Of a stretch of 64,000 nt of DNA, positions 32,445 through 44,388 are shown in pieces. The stretch is from Pinus tabuliformis. Its lineage: Eukaryota; Streptophyta; Pinopsida; Pinales; Pinaceae. Positions within the stretch are counted from its first letter, which is position 1, and every line of letters begins with the position of its first letter. The position numbers and the translations under genes were made by a program. The DNA is taken from positions 208,596,310-208,660,309 of the forward strand of contig CM062818.1 of NCBI GenBank assembly GCA_031772625.1. Direction: 5' to 3'. Under the pieces are notes generated by a model, which searched no databases, was not told where the DNA came from, and worked only from the letters and a program-made list of their open reading frames with translations.

Positions 32445-33440
32445 GGCCATAGAGATTTTGAAGAGGTTGCTAAGCAAAGTTAAGATGGGAGCTCGTTGAA
32501 CCCAATCGTAGATCTAGGATACTTTTGAAACCTGAAATGGTGGGCCATTAGGGGACATTTGAATTCTTAAACTATGAAATTTAAAGGCAACCTATTATGA
32601 AAGCAGTGAGAGATCAATTGAAATTACTAATGTGTGCATTGTGAAATTAGAATCATTCATGAGTATCTGTCAAACAAATCGAAAAGCAATGAATCTATGA
32701 AATGAGAGAAATAATGTTTAACTTGCAAAATAACATAAATGGAATGAGCATCAAAGAATGTAAACAATGCATCTAATCAAAAGACATAAAATGAACATAA
32801 AGAAACTAAAAAATAAAACATTAGAATACATCCCATACTCGTTAGGTGGTCATCTCAAAGTGCATGGGAGGTGAAAAGTTGAGAAAACTCTTGATTAAAC
32901 ACCAAATGAAGGCACAACCATATTAAAGTGAACTATAATGGTATTCATTATATCAATCATAAGCATAGTGTCAATCATTAACATCAAAACTCTACATGAA
33001 AATTTTTCACACCTTTTGAAAGGTGAAGGCTCTCCTATTTATACAAAAACTAAGATAAATAATTCATAAATGTAGATCCACAAATATCTCTTAGATCCAC
33101 AAATATCTCATGTGGTTACAACCATGTGTTGACATCTAGCAATTAGCATCTCTTCATATCCTCTCACAAATCTCTTCTAGCTTTGATAGGAGACAATTAT
33201 GAAAACTTTCATGATTCTTCTCCATGAATTGTGTTTGATCAATGATCTCCAATCTTTCTCAAATCTTCAAAAGTTTGAAGAGGAAATTCGAATTTGAGAT
33301 TTGGAGGCCAAATATGACTATGCTAGAATCTTCAAATATGCCTACACATGCCACAAAACTCATCCAACTTTTATATATAAGTGAATACATGATATTTTTC
33401 TAATATTCAACTATAAATTCACTCAAAATACCAAAATAAA
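32445..33440. other. Non-coding AT-rich stretch, possibly LTR sequence
   Basis: No protein domain on either strand. Minus-strand TATAAATAG at about 33,036-33,044, with the short inverted repeat CACCTTTTGAAAGGTG just beside it, would suit an LTR or other pol II promoter. Element F (minus) may have its 3' LTR here, but I could not match it to the LTR at 34,105. Confidence 0.3.
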
Positions 33441-34090
33441 CGTATTGGAAAATAATGTGTCTAAACCCATATTTAATTATGAAGGTGGTCTTAGTGCATG
33501 GTTATGGATCTATGAAATATGGCAAGTTCTGAAGCAAAGTGAAAGAAAAAATGGTGAAATGAATGATATTTTGGAGACCCAACACATCTCTTCTTCTATC
33601 AATTCACCTTCTATCGTTGAACATGTCGTTGTTGGAGCCACAATTGTTGTTGTAATTGGACCTTGGAGCATCTCTTTTCTTCCGGTAATCTTGGGCATAG
33701 TGACCATGCTTGTGACAATTGAAGCATTCAATATTCCTTAACCTTCTATTTGAGTCCTTCGATTCAGGGGCATACTTTGATGAACCAGATGGTCTCCCTC
33801 TTCCATTTCTCTTCTTGCCTTGAGCAAGAAATATAGAGGGCTCTCCTTCTTCATGTTTTTGAATCCTCCCCCTAGAGATCATCCCGGTTTCTTCTTGAGC
33901 ACACTTGCCAATGAGCTCACCAAATGTTGGGAACTTGTCATTATTGCTAAAAGTAGTAATGAAGGTTTCCCAAATAGGAGTAAGACCTTGAAGAGTGACC
34001 AACACCAACTCTCTGTCAGATATAAACTCCATCAACTTCTTCCAAAGATGATTGCTCTTGTCTCTTGATTCCTTGGGCTTGTCTTCACCT
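33441..34090 (-). mobile_element. Gag fragment of a Copia element (F)
   Basis: Minus strand: a Copia gag stretch (ISDRELVLVTLQGLTPIWE, TFGELIGKCAQEETGM) followed by a basic linker and a zinc knuckle (CFNCHKHGHYAQDYRKK). Only this part of the polyprotein is present; no protease, integrase or RT follows. Fossil, truncated. Confidence 0.75.
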
Positions 34091-34104
34091 TAGCTCTAAT
34101 ACCA
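34091..34104 (-). promoter_or_regulatory. Primer-binding site of F
   Basis: Minus-strand TGGTATTAGAGCTA abutting an LTR-like start at 34,105. It matches the initiator-Met-tRNA site with one difference. Confidence 0.7.
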
Positions 34105-34560
34105 TGTTAATTTCCATTGTTTATGTTATTATAATCACTTTATCCCAATTCTTTTATTCAATTAGCATCCACTTTCAAATCAATTTTAATCTTCTAGTAA
34201 CAAGTAGCAATTGTAGATAGAACAGTAAATGCAATGAACAATAGAAGACAATCAAAATCAATAAGAGACACAAGATTTCGTCAAAAGCCAGAAACCCCAT
34301 AAGGGGGTCAAATTCTTCTTATTAAATTATCATAAAATTTTCAATAGAGAGATACAATGATTTCGTTCATCAACAAAGAGGCAAAGTCAATTCTTTGACT
34401 ATCCAAAAGATCAACCAACCAATATCCAGTAGATGAGCTTCCAAGGGCAAAGAGGGTCTTCTTTGGATGAAGAAGGTTGTCCAAAGGAGGGAATTTGTCC
34501 CTGAGCTGCCAAATTAACACTTGGAAAACTACAAGATGCATCAAATGTGATCCTTCGAGA
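34105..34560 (-). repeat. 5' LTR of F (right edge uncertain)
   Basis: Plus-strand start TGTTAATTTCCATTG directly after the primer site. The end is not defined because no second copy was found. Confidence 0.45.
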
Positions 34561-35945
34561 AAACCAAGTCATTACAAAAAATGCAAGGTCACAAAAAAAA
34601 GGAAAAGATTTAGTTGATACAGGTGAAAAAAATTATAATCTCAATAAGCATAATACGAGCTTAATCATAGAAATAAAGACAAAAATAAAATAATATGTAA
34701 CAAGAAAAATAAAGTATCGGCAAAGACTCTTTGATTGACATGGAAACAATGACCAAACAAAACAGAGATAAAGATTTCTTCAAAATTTAAGAACAAACAA
34801 TAGAGACAAAAACCCAAGCAAATCCAAGTGTCTCCATTAATAAAAATTTGATGATCAATACAACACAAGTATATGAAGAAGAAAAGCTAATCAATAAAAT
34901 TCTAAAATTATGACAACAACAAATCATGTTACAACGACACATTATCAGCATCCTAATCACAAGAATCAATACCTTAACCAATCAAACTATTGGCATTTCT
35001 AGGAACAAAGGCAATAATCAAATTACATTCCAAAAAATATTAATTGTAGTGCAATTAAAACTCAAATAGAAGTCATCATGGAAATCACAAAAAAGAAAGT
35101 TCTAACCAATAACTCTATAAACAAAGAGTCCTAAAGAAGATTTAACTAGGAAAAACTAACCATTCCACAATACAATATTGCCTATTCTCATTCATTGTGA
35201 CAACACCAAAAACAAAGTATCGTGTGAAAAGTGTGAAAAATATTAAAAGCTAGAATGAAAACATAACATTTTTATGCCTTGAGGACAAAGCATCATTAGG
35301 GAAGACAATGTCATGAATAGAAAATACATAAATAAACACTAAATAATAATAACAACAATAAACCAAGGGACATAACATGAGGGACACAAGTCTTCACCTT
35401 TGTGACTATTGAATGCATATAAATATATTATCACAAGCCACATTAACAAATAATCTTAATTATCCATCTATAAGTTACATGTTATTTATCCTATATGGAT
35501 ATCAACTTGCTATCTTTATGTTGAATATTTAAAAATTAACTATTGTTCATTATAGTGGTATTAAAAGATAAATTAATTTGGTTCATTACATACACATTAA
35601 ATGGTCATATATGTGAATAGACATGTATTTTAGATATGTCATTTGTGTATTAATATTAACATTACTATTACCACTATGTACTTTAAGTTGGATACATTGT
35701 TGATTATATAAAAATTATTGATGTGTTGGTATACCCACCTAAGCAAAAAGCTATAAAGGAGAAGGCTCAAATTGGATAACAAAGAAGAAGGCTCAAGATT
35801 ATAGTGCAAATTGGATAACAATGAATGGCATATACCCAAGTGAAAAGAGTGAGTAATCATTACTCAAGGACTAAAGTGAACTTCTTTCTACTATCAACAT
35901 TAAACATTGAAGAAACCAAAAGATTCACTTATACAAATGGATCTC
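34561..35945. other. AT-rich DNA, nothing recognised
   Basis: Long A-rich non-coding sequence on the plus strand. No open domain, RNA gene or tandem repeat that I can support. It forms the left flank of element G. Confidence 0.4.
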
Positions 35946-36164
35946 TGTTAAAATTGGCAACTAGGGCCAAACTCCATGTGGGTCATCTTATTTATGGCAG
36001 ATGATATTTTTCATGGATCCCTCTCATCGAGAGGTGTAGGATTCATCTAAAGATCATCCGATTCGGATAAGTATTCATGGAGTTATGAATTTATTTGTGT
36101 TATAAGACAATTCGTCAAGGTCGGCCGGCAGCCAAATAAACCCCACATGTGCTCAACGTTTTAG

Positions 36165-36173
36165 TATAAAAGG
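36165..36173 (+). promoter_or_regulatory. TATA box of left LTR of G
   Basis: TATAAAAGG, conserved at 40,712-40,720 in the right LTR, about 220 bp into each LTR. Confidence 0.6.
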
Positions 36174-37135
36174 AGATGACTTGAGAGTCATTTCAGACAC
36201 TTCTCTCTTGATTTCTCTCCACTTGTCTTTGGTTTTAGTGTGAGACAAATCTAGGAGGAAGTAGCCCTAAGACGCAGTCCTAAGGAGGATGCCCTAACGC
36301 AGTTCTAAGGAGGATGATCTAGCAACAATTCAATAGAAGAGACCCTACTTTTATGCGTTGCCTAAAGGAGCCTAGCTGCAGTCCTAAGATGGAGAAATAA
36401 TGCTATAGAGGATGCCCTAAACGAGCTGTACCTAGCCGTAGTCAAGGAGGGTTATAATACGCCCTAGCCGTAGTGTAAGGAAGCTGGAACAACGTGGAAT
36501 AGGAGGATAGTTTTGGGGTCCGAGTTGCCCTAATGGAGGCCGAGTATGCGGTGTACTAGGCCAAGCCCTTAAGGGCTAAACATTGTTGGTTTAGGGCCTG
36601 TTTTAGGGTGAAGGAGGGCCAAGTTCCCTTGTTGGAAGAGCTGCCACAACAGGACAAGTTTGAGGGCACTTTGGAGGGGTGCAGATCCATGGAAAGGCAA
36701 CCGCAACCCTACACAGTCTCGCTGTAGGGTGCCACTGTAAATTACAGGCAAGTCGAAGGGTAGACAAGGGCTAGGGCAGCCCAGAATTGAAGCAACCACC
36801 CTCGGCCCCTCAAAGAAGGGCAACCGCATTTCTTGGGAGTGTTTTTGGACACAAAGGAAGGTTGGTTAAGGACTATTGTGTGCCCTAACCAAACCTAGTT
36901 TGATGCAACCAAACAGACCTCAAAACTGTGAGCTAGTACATGCATATTTGGAGCAGCGTTTGTATGATATGTTGGCAGCTAGATAAATGGTACAACTAGG
37001 CAATGGAGCATGGTGCTGCAAACAGTGGGACAGCAAGCAACCATAGGAGCAGCAATGGATGACTAACAATGGGACAACAATATGGAAAACATGGAATGGC
37101 AATGTCACTAACAATGGTACAGCAATGACACATAG

Positions 37136-37283
37136 GACAGTTGTGGTAGCATGGTGCAGCAATGGCACATGGGACAGTTGTGGTAGCATGGTGCAACAAT
37201 GGCACATGGGACAGTTGTGGCAACATGGTGCAACAATGGCACATGGGACAATAGTGGCAGCATAAGGTGCAGCAGTATGATGT
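37136..37283 (+). repeat. 37-bp minisatellite, four copies (left LTR of G)
   Basis: Units start GACAGTTGTGGTAGCATGG at 37,136, 37,173, 37,210 and 37,247, exactly 37 bp apart. A homologous array lies at about 41,673-41,820. They lie downstream of the TATA box and would be transcribed. Confidence 0.88.
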
Positions 37284-37774
37284 GTGCAGCATGGTCATGA
37301 GGTCCAACATAGTGATGATGGGTGCAACATGGTGCAGCACGGTGAGGTGCAGCATGATGACGAGATGCAGCACAATGATAGGTGAAGGAGTCACCTTGGA
37401 GAATCAGTTGAAGCAGCATGTCTTCAACTGAGTTTAGCTCTCTCATGTATCATCTTCTTAGAGATGATCTATGCTCTTATGTAGATAAGTCATAGTGTTG
37501 ACTTTTGTTGTACATATATATATCTCTCTCTCTGTTGAACTATTGAAAAACATATAAGAATAATTGATCAAGGGTTTCCCCACATTGGGGTTTGTCCCTG
37601 GCTAGCGCCACATCTTGTGTCTTCTTGTCTTGGCTTGTCTTCTGCAATTTATTTTTATGTTCTATCTGCAATTTACTATTATGCTGATGTGATTGCTAAT
37701 CTGTAAAAGATATTGAGCTAACTGTGAAAATTGAAATAAATTGCTCTAAGTATAGAACATACCTAAAATTAACA

Positions 37775-37788
37775 TGGTATCAGAGCTT
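37775..37788 (+). promoter_or_regulatory. Primer-binding site of G
   Basis: TGGTATCAGAGCTT directly after the left LTR, the canonical plant Copia initiator-Met-tRNA site. Confidence 0.88.
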
Positions 37789-39900
37789 AGGTGAAGACAA
37801 AGCCCAAGCAAGAGTGAAAGAGAAATCACCGAAGACAGTTGGGAAAGGACAAAAGGATCAATGGATTCCTCATCCCTCTTCAAATTCACCGAGGGTTAAG
37901 TCGAAGCACAGAACATTATCAAAATGGTGCAGCGAAAGCTTCCGATGGCCTACCTAAAGATCACTTCAATGGGAAGTCCAAGTCCAAGGGTGGAAGGAAA
38001 GGCAGATGCCTTGCTTGTAATAAGTTCAACCATTATGCAAAGAAGGGTCTGAATGGTAGGGACACATCACTTGATGATGATAACAATCATTCCAGGGACA
38101 TCTTCAATGATCAGAGGAATGACAGGTAATGCAGGGCATCAAGGAAACTACCGACTCTTCAAGAAAGCAAGGAACCCCAGGTATGAAGAATCAAATATTG
38201 TTTCTGATAAGATAAAGAAGCATTATCTTGTATTGACCCTCTCCTTCAAACTCTTTGGGAATCTAGCTTATTGATTGTAGTGCTTCAAGGCACTTCATCA
38301 GATAGAAGGGTGGTATTATACTTGGAGTCAATGCCACCTATTCCGGAAAGGGTGTAGGGAATGTTACCCCTCAATTGGATGAGGGTAACTCGATTCATTT
38401 TCAAGAATCTCTTTTATGTACCTGATCGCAAGAAGAACCTGGTGCCCATTTCGGCAATGGAAGTCAAAGGTTTCAGGGTGGCATTCATCAATGGAAAGGT
38501 ACGTGTTTGAAAATAGAATTTTCAAAGATGCTTTTACTTATGGGTTCAAGGTTAGCAATTTGTATCAAGTTGCAGGATGGTCCATTGGGGACCATGTCAG
38601 TTGACACATCTCCTCATAGCACCGGAGGTCTACTTATTGTGGGGCCCTACCCGATGTGAGTCAGATAGTGTCAGGGATGCCTAAATTCAAGAAGAGCATG
38701 AAGGCACATGTTTGAGATGTATCGAAGGAAAAATCCTACAAGGGGACCATTCCCCTCATGTATCAGGTCCACAGGTTTGGAACAACCCGAGGGATTTGAG
38801 ATTCATGATAAAAAATCTCATGTATGCAGGTGGAAGAAAGCCCTCTATGGCTTGACACGAAACACCTTGGGCTTATTTTGAGAGGATTGATAGTTGTCCA
38901 ATGAAGCTGAGATTCACTAGGAGTGAAGTCGATCCAAACCATTGCTTGAAGGTTGTGGATGATAGACCTCTCATACTGGCACCTTATGAGGACGACCTCT
39001 TTCTGACAGGTGCAAACCCTCTCATTTACAGAAGTAAGAGGGAGTTGGATTCCGGATTTGGAATGATGAACTGCAAACCCGTGACTACCTCGATGGAGCT
39101 TAACTTTCAAAAGTTACATGGTAATGATGTCGGACCAAATTTGAAAAATGCCTCTAAGTTTCATAAACTCATTCGCTTTGATGTTCTTGGGGAACTTCCA
39201 TCCAGATTTATGTTTTGCAGTTAGCATGTTGGGCTCATATTTGGTTGAGCCTCACTAGATTGGTGCCAAGAATCTTCTGAGATATCTTTGGGGCACAATA
39301 TCTCATGGATTGAGATACATTGCCGGAAATGTGAGGCTACATGATTATTCAAATGCTGACAGAGCAGGCGGTGTGGAGAATCTCAAGAGCACTTCTGAGT
39401 GTTGATTCTCTTTGGGTTCTGCTCGATATCCTGGATGAGCAGAAAGCAGAAGACAGTTGCTTTAAGCACCACTGAGACCGAATACATAGCTACGAGTATG
39501 ACCTCGTGTGAAGCTGCCTGGTTGTGGAAGCTCTTCAGTGAGTTGTTTGTACACATGATGGATACCACCGTGATCTTTTGTGTCAACCAAGGGGGGATTC
39601 AATTGTTGAGGAATCTTGTAATCTATGATTGCTCCAGCATATAGACATCAGATACTACCTTATCTGGGATATGTTATGTCGATGAGCGAAGAGGCTCCAT
39701 CGCATTGAGACTGATGTACAGGTCGCAGACATTATGTTGAAGCCCCGGGGAAAGGTCAAACTTGTGACTTTCCTGAACGACGTGGAGTCTTTGAGAGGCC
39801 CTCTTATGAGGATCCTGCATGATGCATGCATTGAGCTCTGGGAACTCCAGGGGGCTTGGGGTACTTATTGGAGCAACAAGCGACCATAGTGCAACTCACC
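37789..39900 (+). mobile_element. Remnants of gag-pol in G
   Basis: Scraps in order: a zinc knuckle (CLACNKFNHYAKKG near 38,010), a Copia protease/pre-integrase-like stretch (about 38,240-38,600), an RT piece (WKKALYGL near 38,830; RSEVDPNHCLKVVDDRPLIL near 38,920) and RNase H (WMSRKQKTVALSTTETEYIA, 39,430-39,490). The integrase core is missing. The total is far below a Copia polyprotein. Broken in many places. Confidence 0.75.
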
Positions 39901-40480
39901 CTCCCCTAATGGTGGGTTGTGTACAGGGTGAATGGCTCAACCTTCCCCTGTGATACCTCGTGATGACTTAGGGACAGAATGAGTGGTTCTCATGTCGAGG
40001 CATCCTACCCATGCAGTGTGGGACTCATGGGAAGTACCTCTCATCTAGCCAATGAGCAGGGAAATGGGGTTAGGGACCATAGTAGTACTATCAATGGATG
40101 CATCGTTGTATCTACCGTACTCCCTATGCTAGGATGACCTCCATTGATTTGGGATCAATGAAACTGATATGGGATTAATATGAGTGGTTTGAGACACTCT
40201 CATGTGATATTGATCTTGGATCAATGAAACTGACTTCGAGTCAGTAAGAGTGACATAACTCACTCTCTTGGAACTGATATGGGAACAGTAAGATTGGTAT
40301 GACACACTCTCTTCATATGGAACTGACTTCGGGTCAGTAGAGAATGGTATGAGACATTCTCGATCAATTCTTCTTCTTCATGGTTCAGCAGAGCATAGCA
40401 AAGCAAAGCCGAGCAGTACAGGGCACAGTTGGCAGAGATCGTACAGTCTGACCGATGGATCAGCGGATGGAGTTCTCCCT
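39901..40480 (+). other. Non-coding tail of G with hairpin-forming repeats
   Basis: Between the RNase H remnant and the polypurine tract. From about 40,150 to 40,380 a unit of about 60 bp recurs, built from GGAACTGATATGGGA or CAATGAAACTGACTTCG and a GAGTGG...ACACTCTC inverted pair. One part, ACTGACTTCGAGTCAGT, is a perfect 6-bp-stem hairpin. Confidence 0.6.
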
Positions 40481-40493
40481 AGTTGAGAGGGAG
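40481..40493 (+). promoter_or_regulatory. Polypurine tract of G
   Basis: GTTGAGAGGGAG directly before the right LTR start TGTTAAAA. Confidence 0.7.
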
Positions 40494-42308
40494 TGTTAAA
40501 ATTGGCAACTAGGGCCAAACTCCAGGTGCGTCATCTTATTTATGGCAGCTGATATTTTTCATGGATCCCTCTCATCGAGAGGTGTAGGATTCATCTAAAG
40601 ATCAACAAATTCCGATAAGTATTCATGGAGTTTGAATGAATTTATGTTATAAGACAATTCATCAAAGTCGGTCAGCAACCAAATAAACCCCACATGTGCT
40701 CAACCTTTTAGTATAAAAGGAGATGACTTGAGAGTCATTTCACACACACTTCTCTCTTGATTTCTCTCCACTTGTCTTGGGTTTTAGTGTGAGAGAAATC
40801 TAGGAGGAAGTAGCCCTAAGACACAGTCCTAAGGAAGATGCCCTAACGCAATTCTAAGGAGGATGATCTAGCAGCAATTCAAGAGAAGAGACTCTACTTC
40901 TATACGCTAACTAAAGGAGCCTAGCCGCAATCCTAGGATGGAGAAATAATGCTATAGAGGAGGCCCTAAACAAGTTGTACCTAGCCACAGTCAAGGAGGG
41001 TTATAATATTCCCCAGCCGCAACATAAGGAGGCTAGAACAACGTGGAATAGGATTGTTTTAGGGTCTGAGTTGCCCTAATGGAGGCCGAGTATGCAGTGT
41101 ACTAGGCCAAGCCCTTAAGGGCTTGACGTTGTTGGTTTAGGGCTTGTTTCAGGGTGAAGGAGGGCCGAGTTCCCTTGCTAGAAGAGCTGCCACAATAGGA
41201 AAGGTTTGAGGGCACTTTGGAGGGGTGCAGATCCATGGAAAGGCAATCGCAACCCTACACAGTCTTGTTGTAGGGTGCCACTATAAATTACAGGCAGGCC
41301 GAAGGGTAGACAAGGGCTAGGGCAGCCCAGAATTGAAGCAACCACCCTCAAACCCTCAAAGAAGGGCAGCCACATTTCTTGGGAGTGTTTTTAGAAACAA
41401 AGGAAGGTTGGTTGAGGACTGTTGTGTGCCCTAATCAAACCTAGTTTACTGCAACCAAATAGACCTCAAAACTGTGAGCTAGTACATGCATATTTGGAGT
41501 AGCGTTTGTATGATATATTGGCAGCTAGATAAATGGTACAGCTAGGTAATGGAGCATGGCGCTGCAAATAGTGGGACATCAAGCAATCATAGGAGCAGCA
41601 ATGGATGACTAACAATGGGACAAAAATATGGAAAACATGGAATGGCAATGTCACTAACAATAGTATAGCAATGACACATAGGACAGTTGTGGTAGCATGG
41701 CAGCGATGGCACATGGGACAGTTGTGGTAGCATGGTGCAACAATGACACATGGGACGGTTGTGGCAGCATGGTGCAACAATGGCACATGGGACAGCAGTG
41801 GCAGCATAAGGTGCAGCAGTATGATGTGTGCAACATGGTCATGAGGTCCAGCATAGTGATGATGGGTGCAGCACCGTGAGGTGCAACATGATGACGAGAT
41901 GCAGCACAATGATAGGTGAAAGAGTCACCTTGGAGAATCAATTGAAGTTGCAAGTCTTCAACTGAATTCAACTATCTCATGTATCATCTTCTTAGAGATG
42001 ATCTATGCTCTTATGTAGATAAGTCAAAGTGTTGACTTCTGTTGTATATATATATCTATTTCTCTCTGTTGAACTATTGAAGAACATTTAAAAAGAATTG
42101 ATCAAGGGTTTCCCCACATTGGGGTTTGTCCCTCACTAGCGCCACATCTTGTATCCTCTTGTCTTGACTTGTCTTCTACGATTTATGTTTATGTTATATC
42201 TGCAATTTACTATTATGTTGATGTGATTGCTAATCTGGAAAAGATATTGTGCTAACTATGAAAATTGAAATAAATTGATCTAAGCATAGAACATACTTAA
42301 AATTAACA
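40494..42308 (+). repeat. Right LTR of G
   Basis: 1,815 bp, partner of 35,946-37,774 with the same TATA box, minisatellite and microsatellite blocks. Confidence 0.88.
41673..41820 (+). repeat. 37-bp minisatellite, right LTR of G
   Basis: Same units as 37,136-37,283. The first unit is a few bases shorter. Confidence 0.8.
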
Positions 42309-43230
42309 ATGTCATCATCACAAATGGAAGCCCAGAGATGATGATGCTCAACTTGAGTTTCTTGGAGTAAATGACATAATTATTCTTATACATGCTTCGA
42401 GGATAGAGAATTTTGAAGAAGGGAATGTAACATACATAAATAGGTATAAGTATTGGAATAATAAGAACAGCTATATGCGTTTAGCATCTACAACATGTAA
42501 TTTTCTGAAATTAATGGAAATTACGAATTTTTCTCCTCTGAAAAAAATAAGAGCAGCTATTAATAACAATGTAGTATGGGTCACATCCTTTTACATCGTG
42601 ACCATCAATTATATACCATCAGAAGGGCCATTGTAAAGTCTCTATCTATTAGCCATTATTATTCAATCATTTGTATGTATCTTTGCAGATATATCTGTGT
42701 TAATCATAAAAGCTATCATTGTGCCTTGCACAGTGTAATTGTTGTTATAATCTAAGAATATCAATAGATTCTCACGATGGAACTAAAATGTTTCTTCTAT
42801 TGAAATATAACAAAGGCTGACTTTATAAAAGATAGTGCATTGTTATAGAGCTGTAGAGTGGGTAAAATATCATGCCCGCAGGGAAATTTAATCTTCGTAA
42901 CTGGAAGGAGGATTAGTTCTGTTGTTAATGATATTTGTTCTAATTATTCACCCCATATATATGTCTTGATTGGATTATATGTGTGCGCTTTTTGTTGATT
43001 ATTGGTTGTGATTGTTTCATTCCATAATGTAATCAGAAGATCTCTGCACTGTTTTATTCGTATTATTTGTTCTAAGAGTATAATTATTTTTCCATGTTGC
43101 CACACTCCCATCCTCCAGTTCGTAGCTGGGAATGAGATTGCTGATACCTTGTCAAACTGAATTAGCAATTAGCTTACAAAGAGACCCAATACAAAATTAG
43201 TTCATAAAGAACAAATATGTTACAAACTTA
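42309..43230. other. Unassigned non-coding DNA
   Basis: Right flank of G. I see no coding domain or repeat structure here. Confidence 0.35.
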
Positions 43231-43234
43231 CAAG

Positions 43235-43295
43235 TGGAATTTGAACTCAGGTGGGGAGGATAACAACCCTATACCACTCGAACTAAACCCTATTG
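43235..43295 (-). repeat. tRNA-derived SINE-like head
   Basis: Minus strand: A-box-like TTAGTTCGAGTGG (about 43,287-43,275) and B box GAGTTCAAATTCC (about 43,250-43,238), spaced as in tRNA genes. No cloverleaf is evident. Confidence 0.45.
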
Positions 43296-44055
43296 ACAGT
43301 TTTACAATCATAATTCATGTTTAATAGATTCATTACACTTCTACATTTGAAATATTGCATGGATTTGTTAACCTTTTTTAGAAAACAAAAAGGAGTGCCT
43401 ACGTGATATTTGTAGCAGAGATTAGGAAATAAAATAGATTCCAAGGGTTGGCTCTAAAGAATTGAAACCAATGTTTGAAAAGGTTGTGGGCACCAAATCT
43501 CTCCATGAATATAAGATGTCAGATAAATAGTTGCTCTATGCAATACTTGAAGCAACTAGTTGTCCATATAATGAAACTCTCAACACAAAAATTTACTAAA
43601 ACAACTTCTCACATGAATGATAATTTAAATTTGGTTTGAAATTTGCCCTCTTTCCCACAATTCTATCACTCTAAGTTGCACCTGGGATGTAAATTATATC
43701 TGCGTGATTTCAATGGCAAGATAGGGGATTTCACATACATTGCACAGTAAAACATTCCAGCATCATATTGGCGATCTGAAAATAAAGAAAATGCTTCTGA
43801 TCAGAAAGATACCGGAAGTGGTGCAGCTGCCCCATGCACATTGTTAACATGGATGCAGTTGAACACCAATAATTATACAAGTTATTTTGCACGTTACACT
43901 ATAAAATGTTCTTCAAAACAATAAGGATTTCAATATATATTCAACATCTCCCTTAAAATAGCACTGCACATATACAAATACAGCCAGGACCATTTCATAC
44001 AATGGTTGTGATCTGCATCGCTGAGTGATAATTGAAATAAATATCTTAGCTGTTA
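43296..44055. other. Unassigned non-coding DNA
   Basis: AT-rich sequence without a recognisable gene or repeat. It could be downstream sequence of the reading frame at 44,056-44,388 if that is real. Confidence 0.3.
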
Positions 44056-44388
44056 TTAATCAGTCTTTGATAGATATGGATGCAAAGGCGCTGGGCGAAC
44101 TCGTCTAGATAAGCCTAAAACCCGCCGATGTGGAACTGATGATGACTGTAATCGCAGAATGTTCGAGCCTGTGTCACGACAACCATCAACAATTAAAGTT
44201 ATGAAAAAAGATACAACCAATGATGAAAACAAGTCCAGCAAAGAAATAGTGTGCTTGTCTAAGAAAGGAGACTGGAATTCAAATAAAAGCTCTAGGTGCA
44301 AGAACTTGTCAATGTAACACTCTTCATGTACATCACTCAACAAACAGACATTGTTTGGAAAATCAACTGGCAAAACATGCTTGGACAA
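44056..44388 (-). CDS. Unassigned 110-codon frame, possible exon
   Basis: Minus-strand frame without a proper ATG at its start: it opens at TTG right after a stop. It has balanced composition, a hydrophobic stretch (LLDLFSSLVVSFFITLIV) and a basic C-terminus (RRVLGLSRRVRPAPLHPYL). The stretch CTTGTTTTCTACAG about 55 bp upstream (minus strand, near 44,450) resembles a 3' splice site, but the frame does not stay open from it. I do not recognise the product. It may be chance. Confidence 0.15.
   Translation of the reverse strand: MSKHVLPVDFPNNVCLLSDVHEECYIDKFLHLELLFEFQSPFLDKHTISLLDLFSSLVVSFFITLIVDGCRDTGSNILRLQSSSVPHRRVLGLSRRVRPAPLHPYLSKTD

Larger units (their letters stand above)
35946..37774 (+). 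repeat. Left LTR of G
   Basis: 1,829 bp, TGTTAAAATTGG to AAATTAACA. TATA box at 36,165-36,173, 37-bp tandem repeats at 37,136-37,283, and a TATATATCTCTCTCTC microsatellite near 37,510. Confidence 0.88.
35946..42308 (+). mobile_element. Copia element G, 6.4 kb, with a shrunken interior
   Basis: ATCTC before and ATGTC after give a target duplication with one difference. Two 1.8-kb LTRs flank a 2.7-kb interior that begins with a perfect initiator-Met primer site and ends in a polypurine tract. It keeps only scraps of gag, protease, RT and RNase H. LTRs differ at roughly 14 of the first 200 positions, so it is old. Fossil with large losses and many breaks. Confidence 0.88.

Noticed and set aside
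37136-37283. CRISPR-like array
   Set aside because: Repeats are directly adjacent with no spacers, inside a plant LTR.
36996-37446. Cys/His-rich minus-strand frames of 112-132 codons over the G LTR
   Set aside because: They are made by the 37-bp minisatellite and GCA/TGG-rich sequence on the antisense strand. Similar frames appear at 41,466-41,971 in the other LTR. Cys/His content is compositional, not a zinc-finger family.
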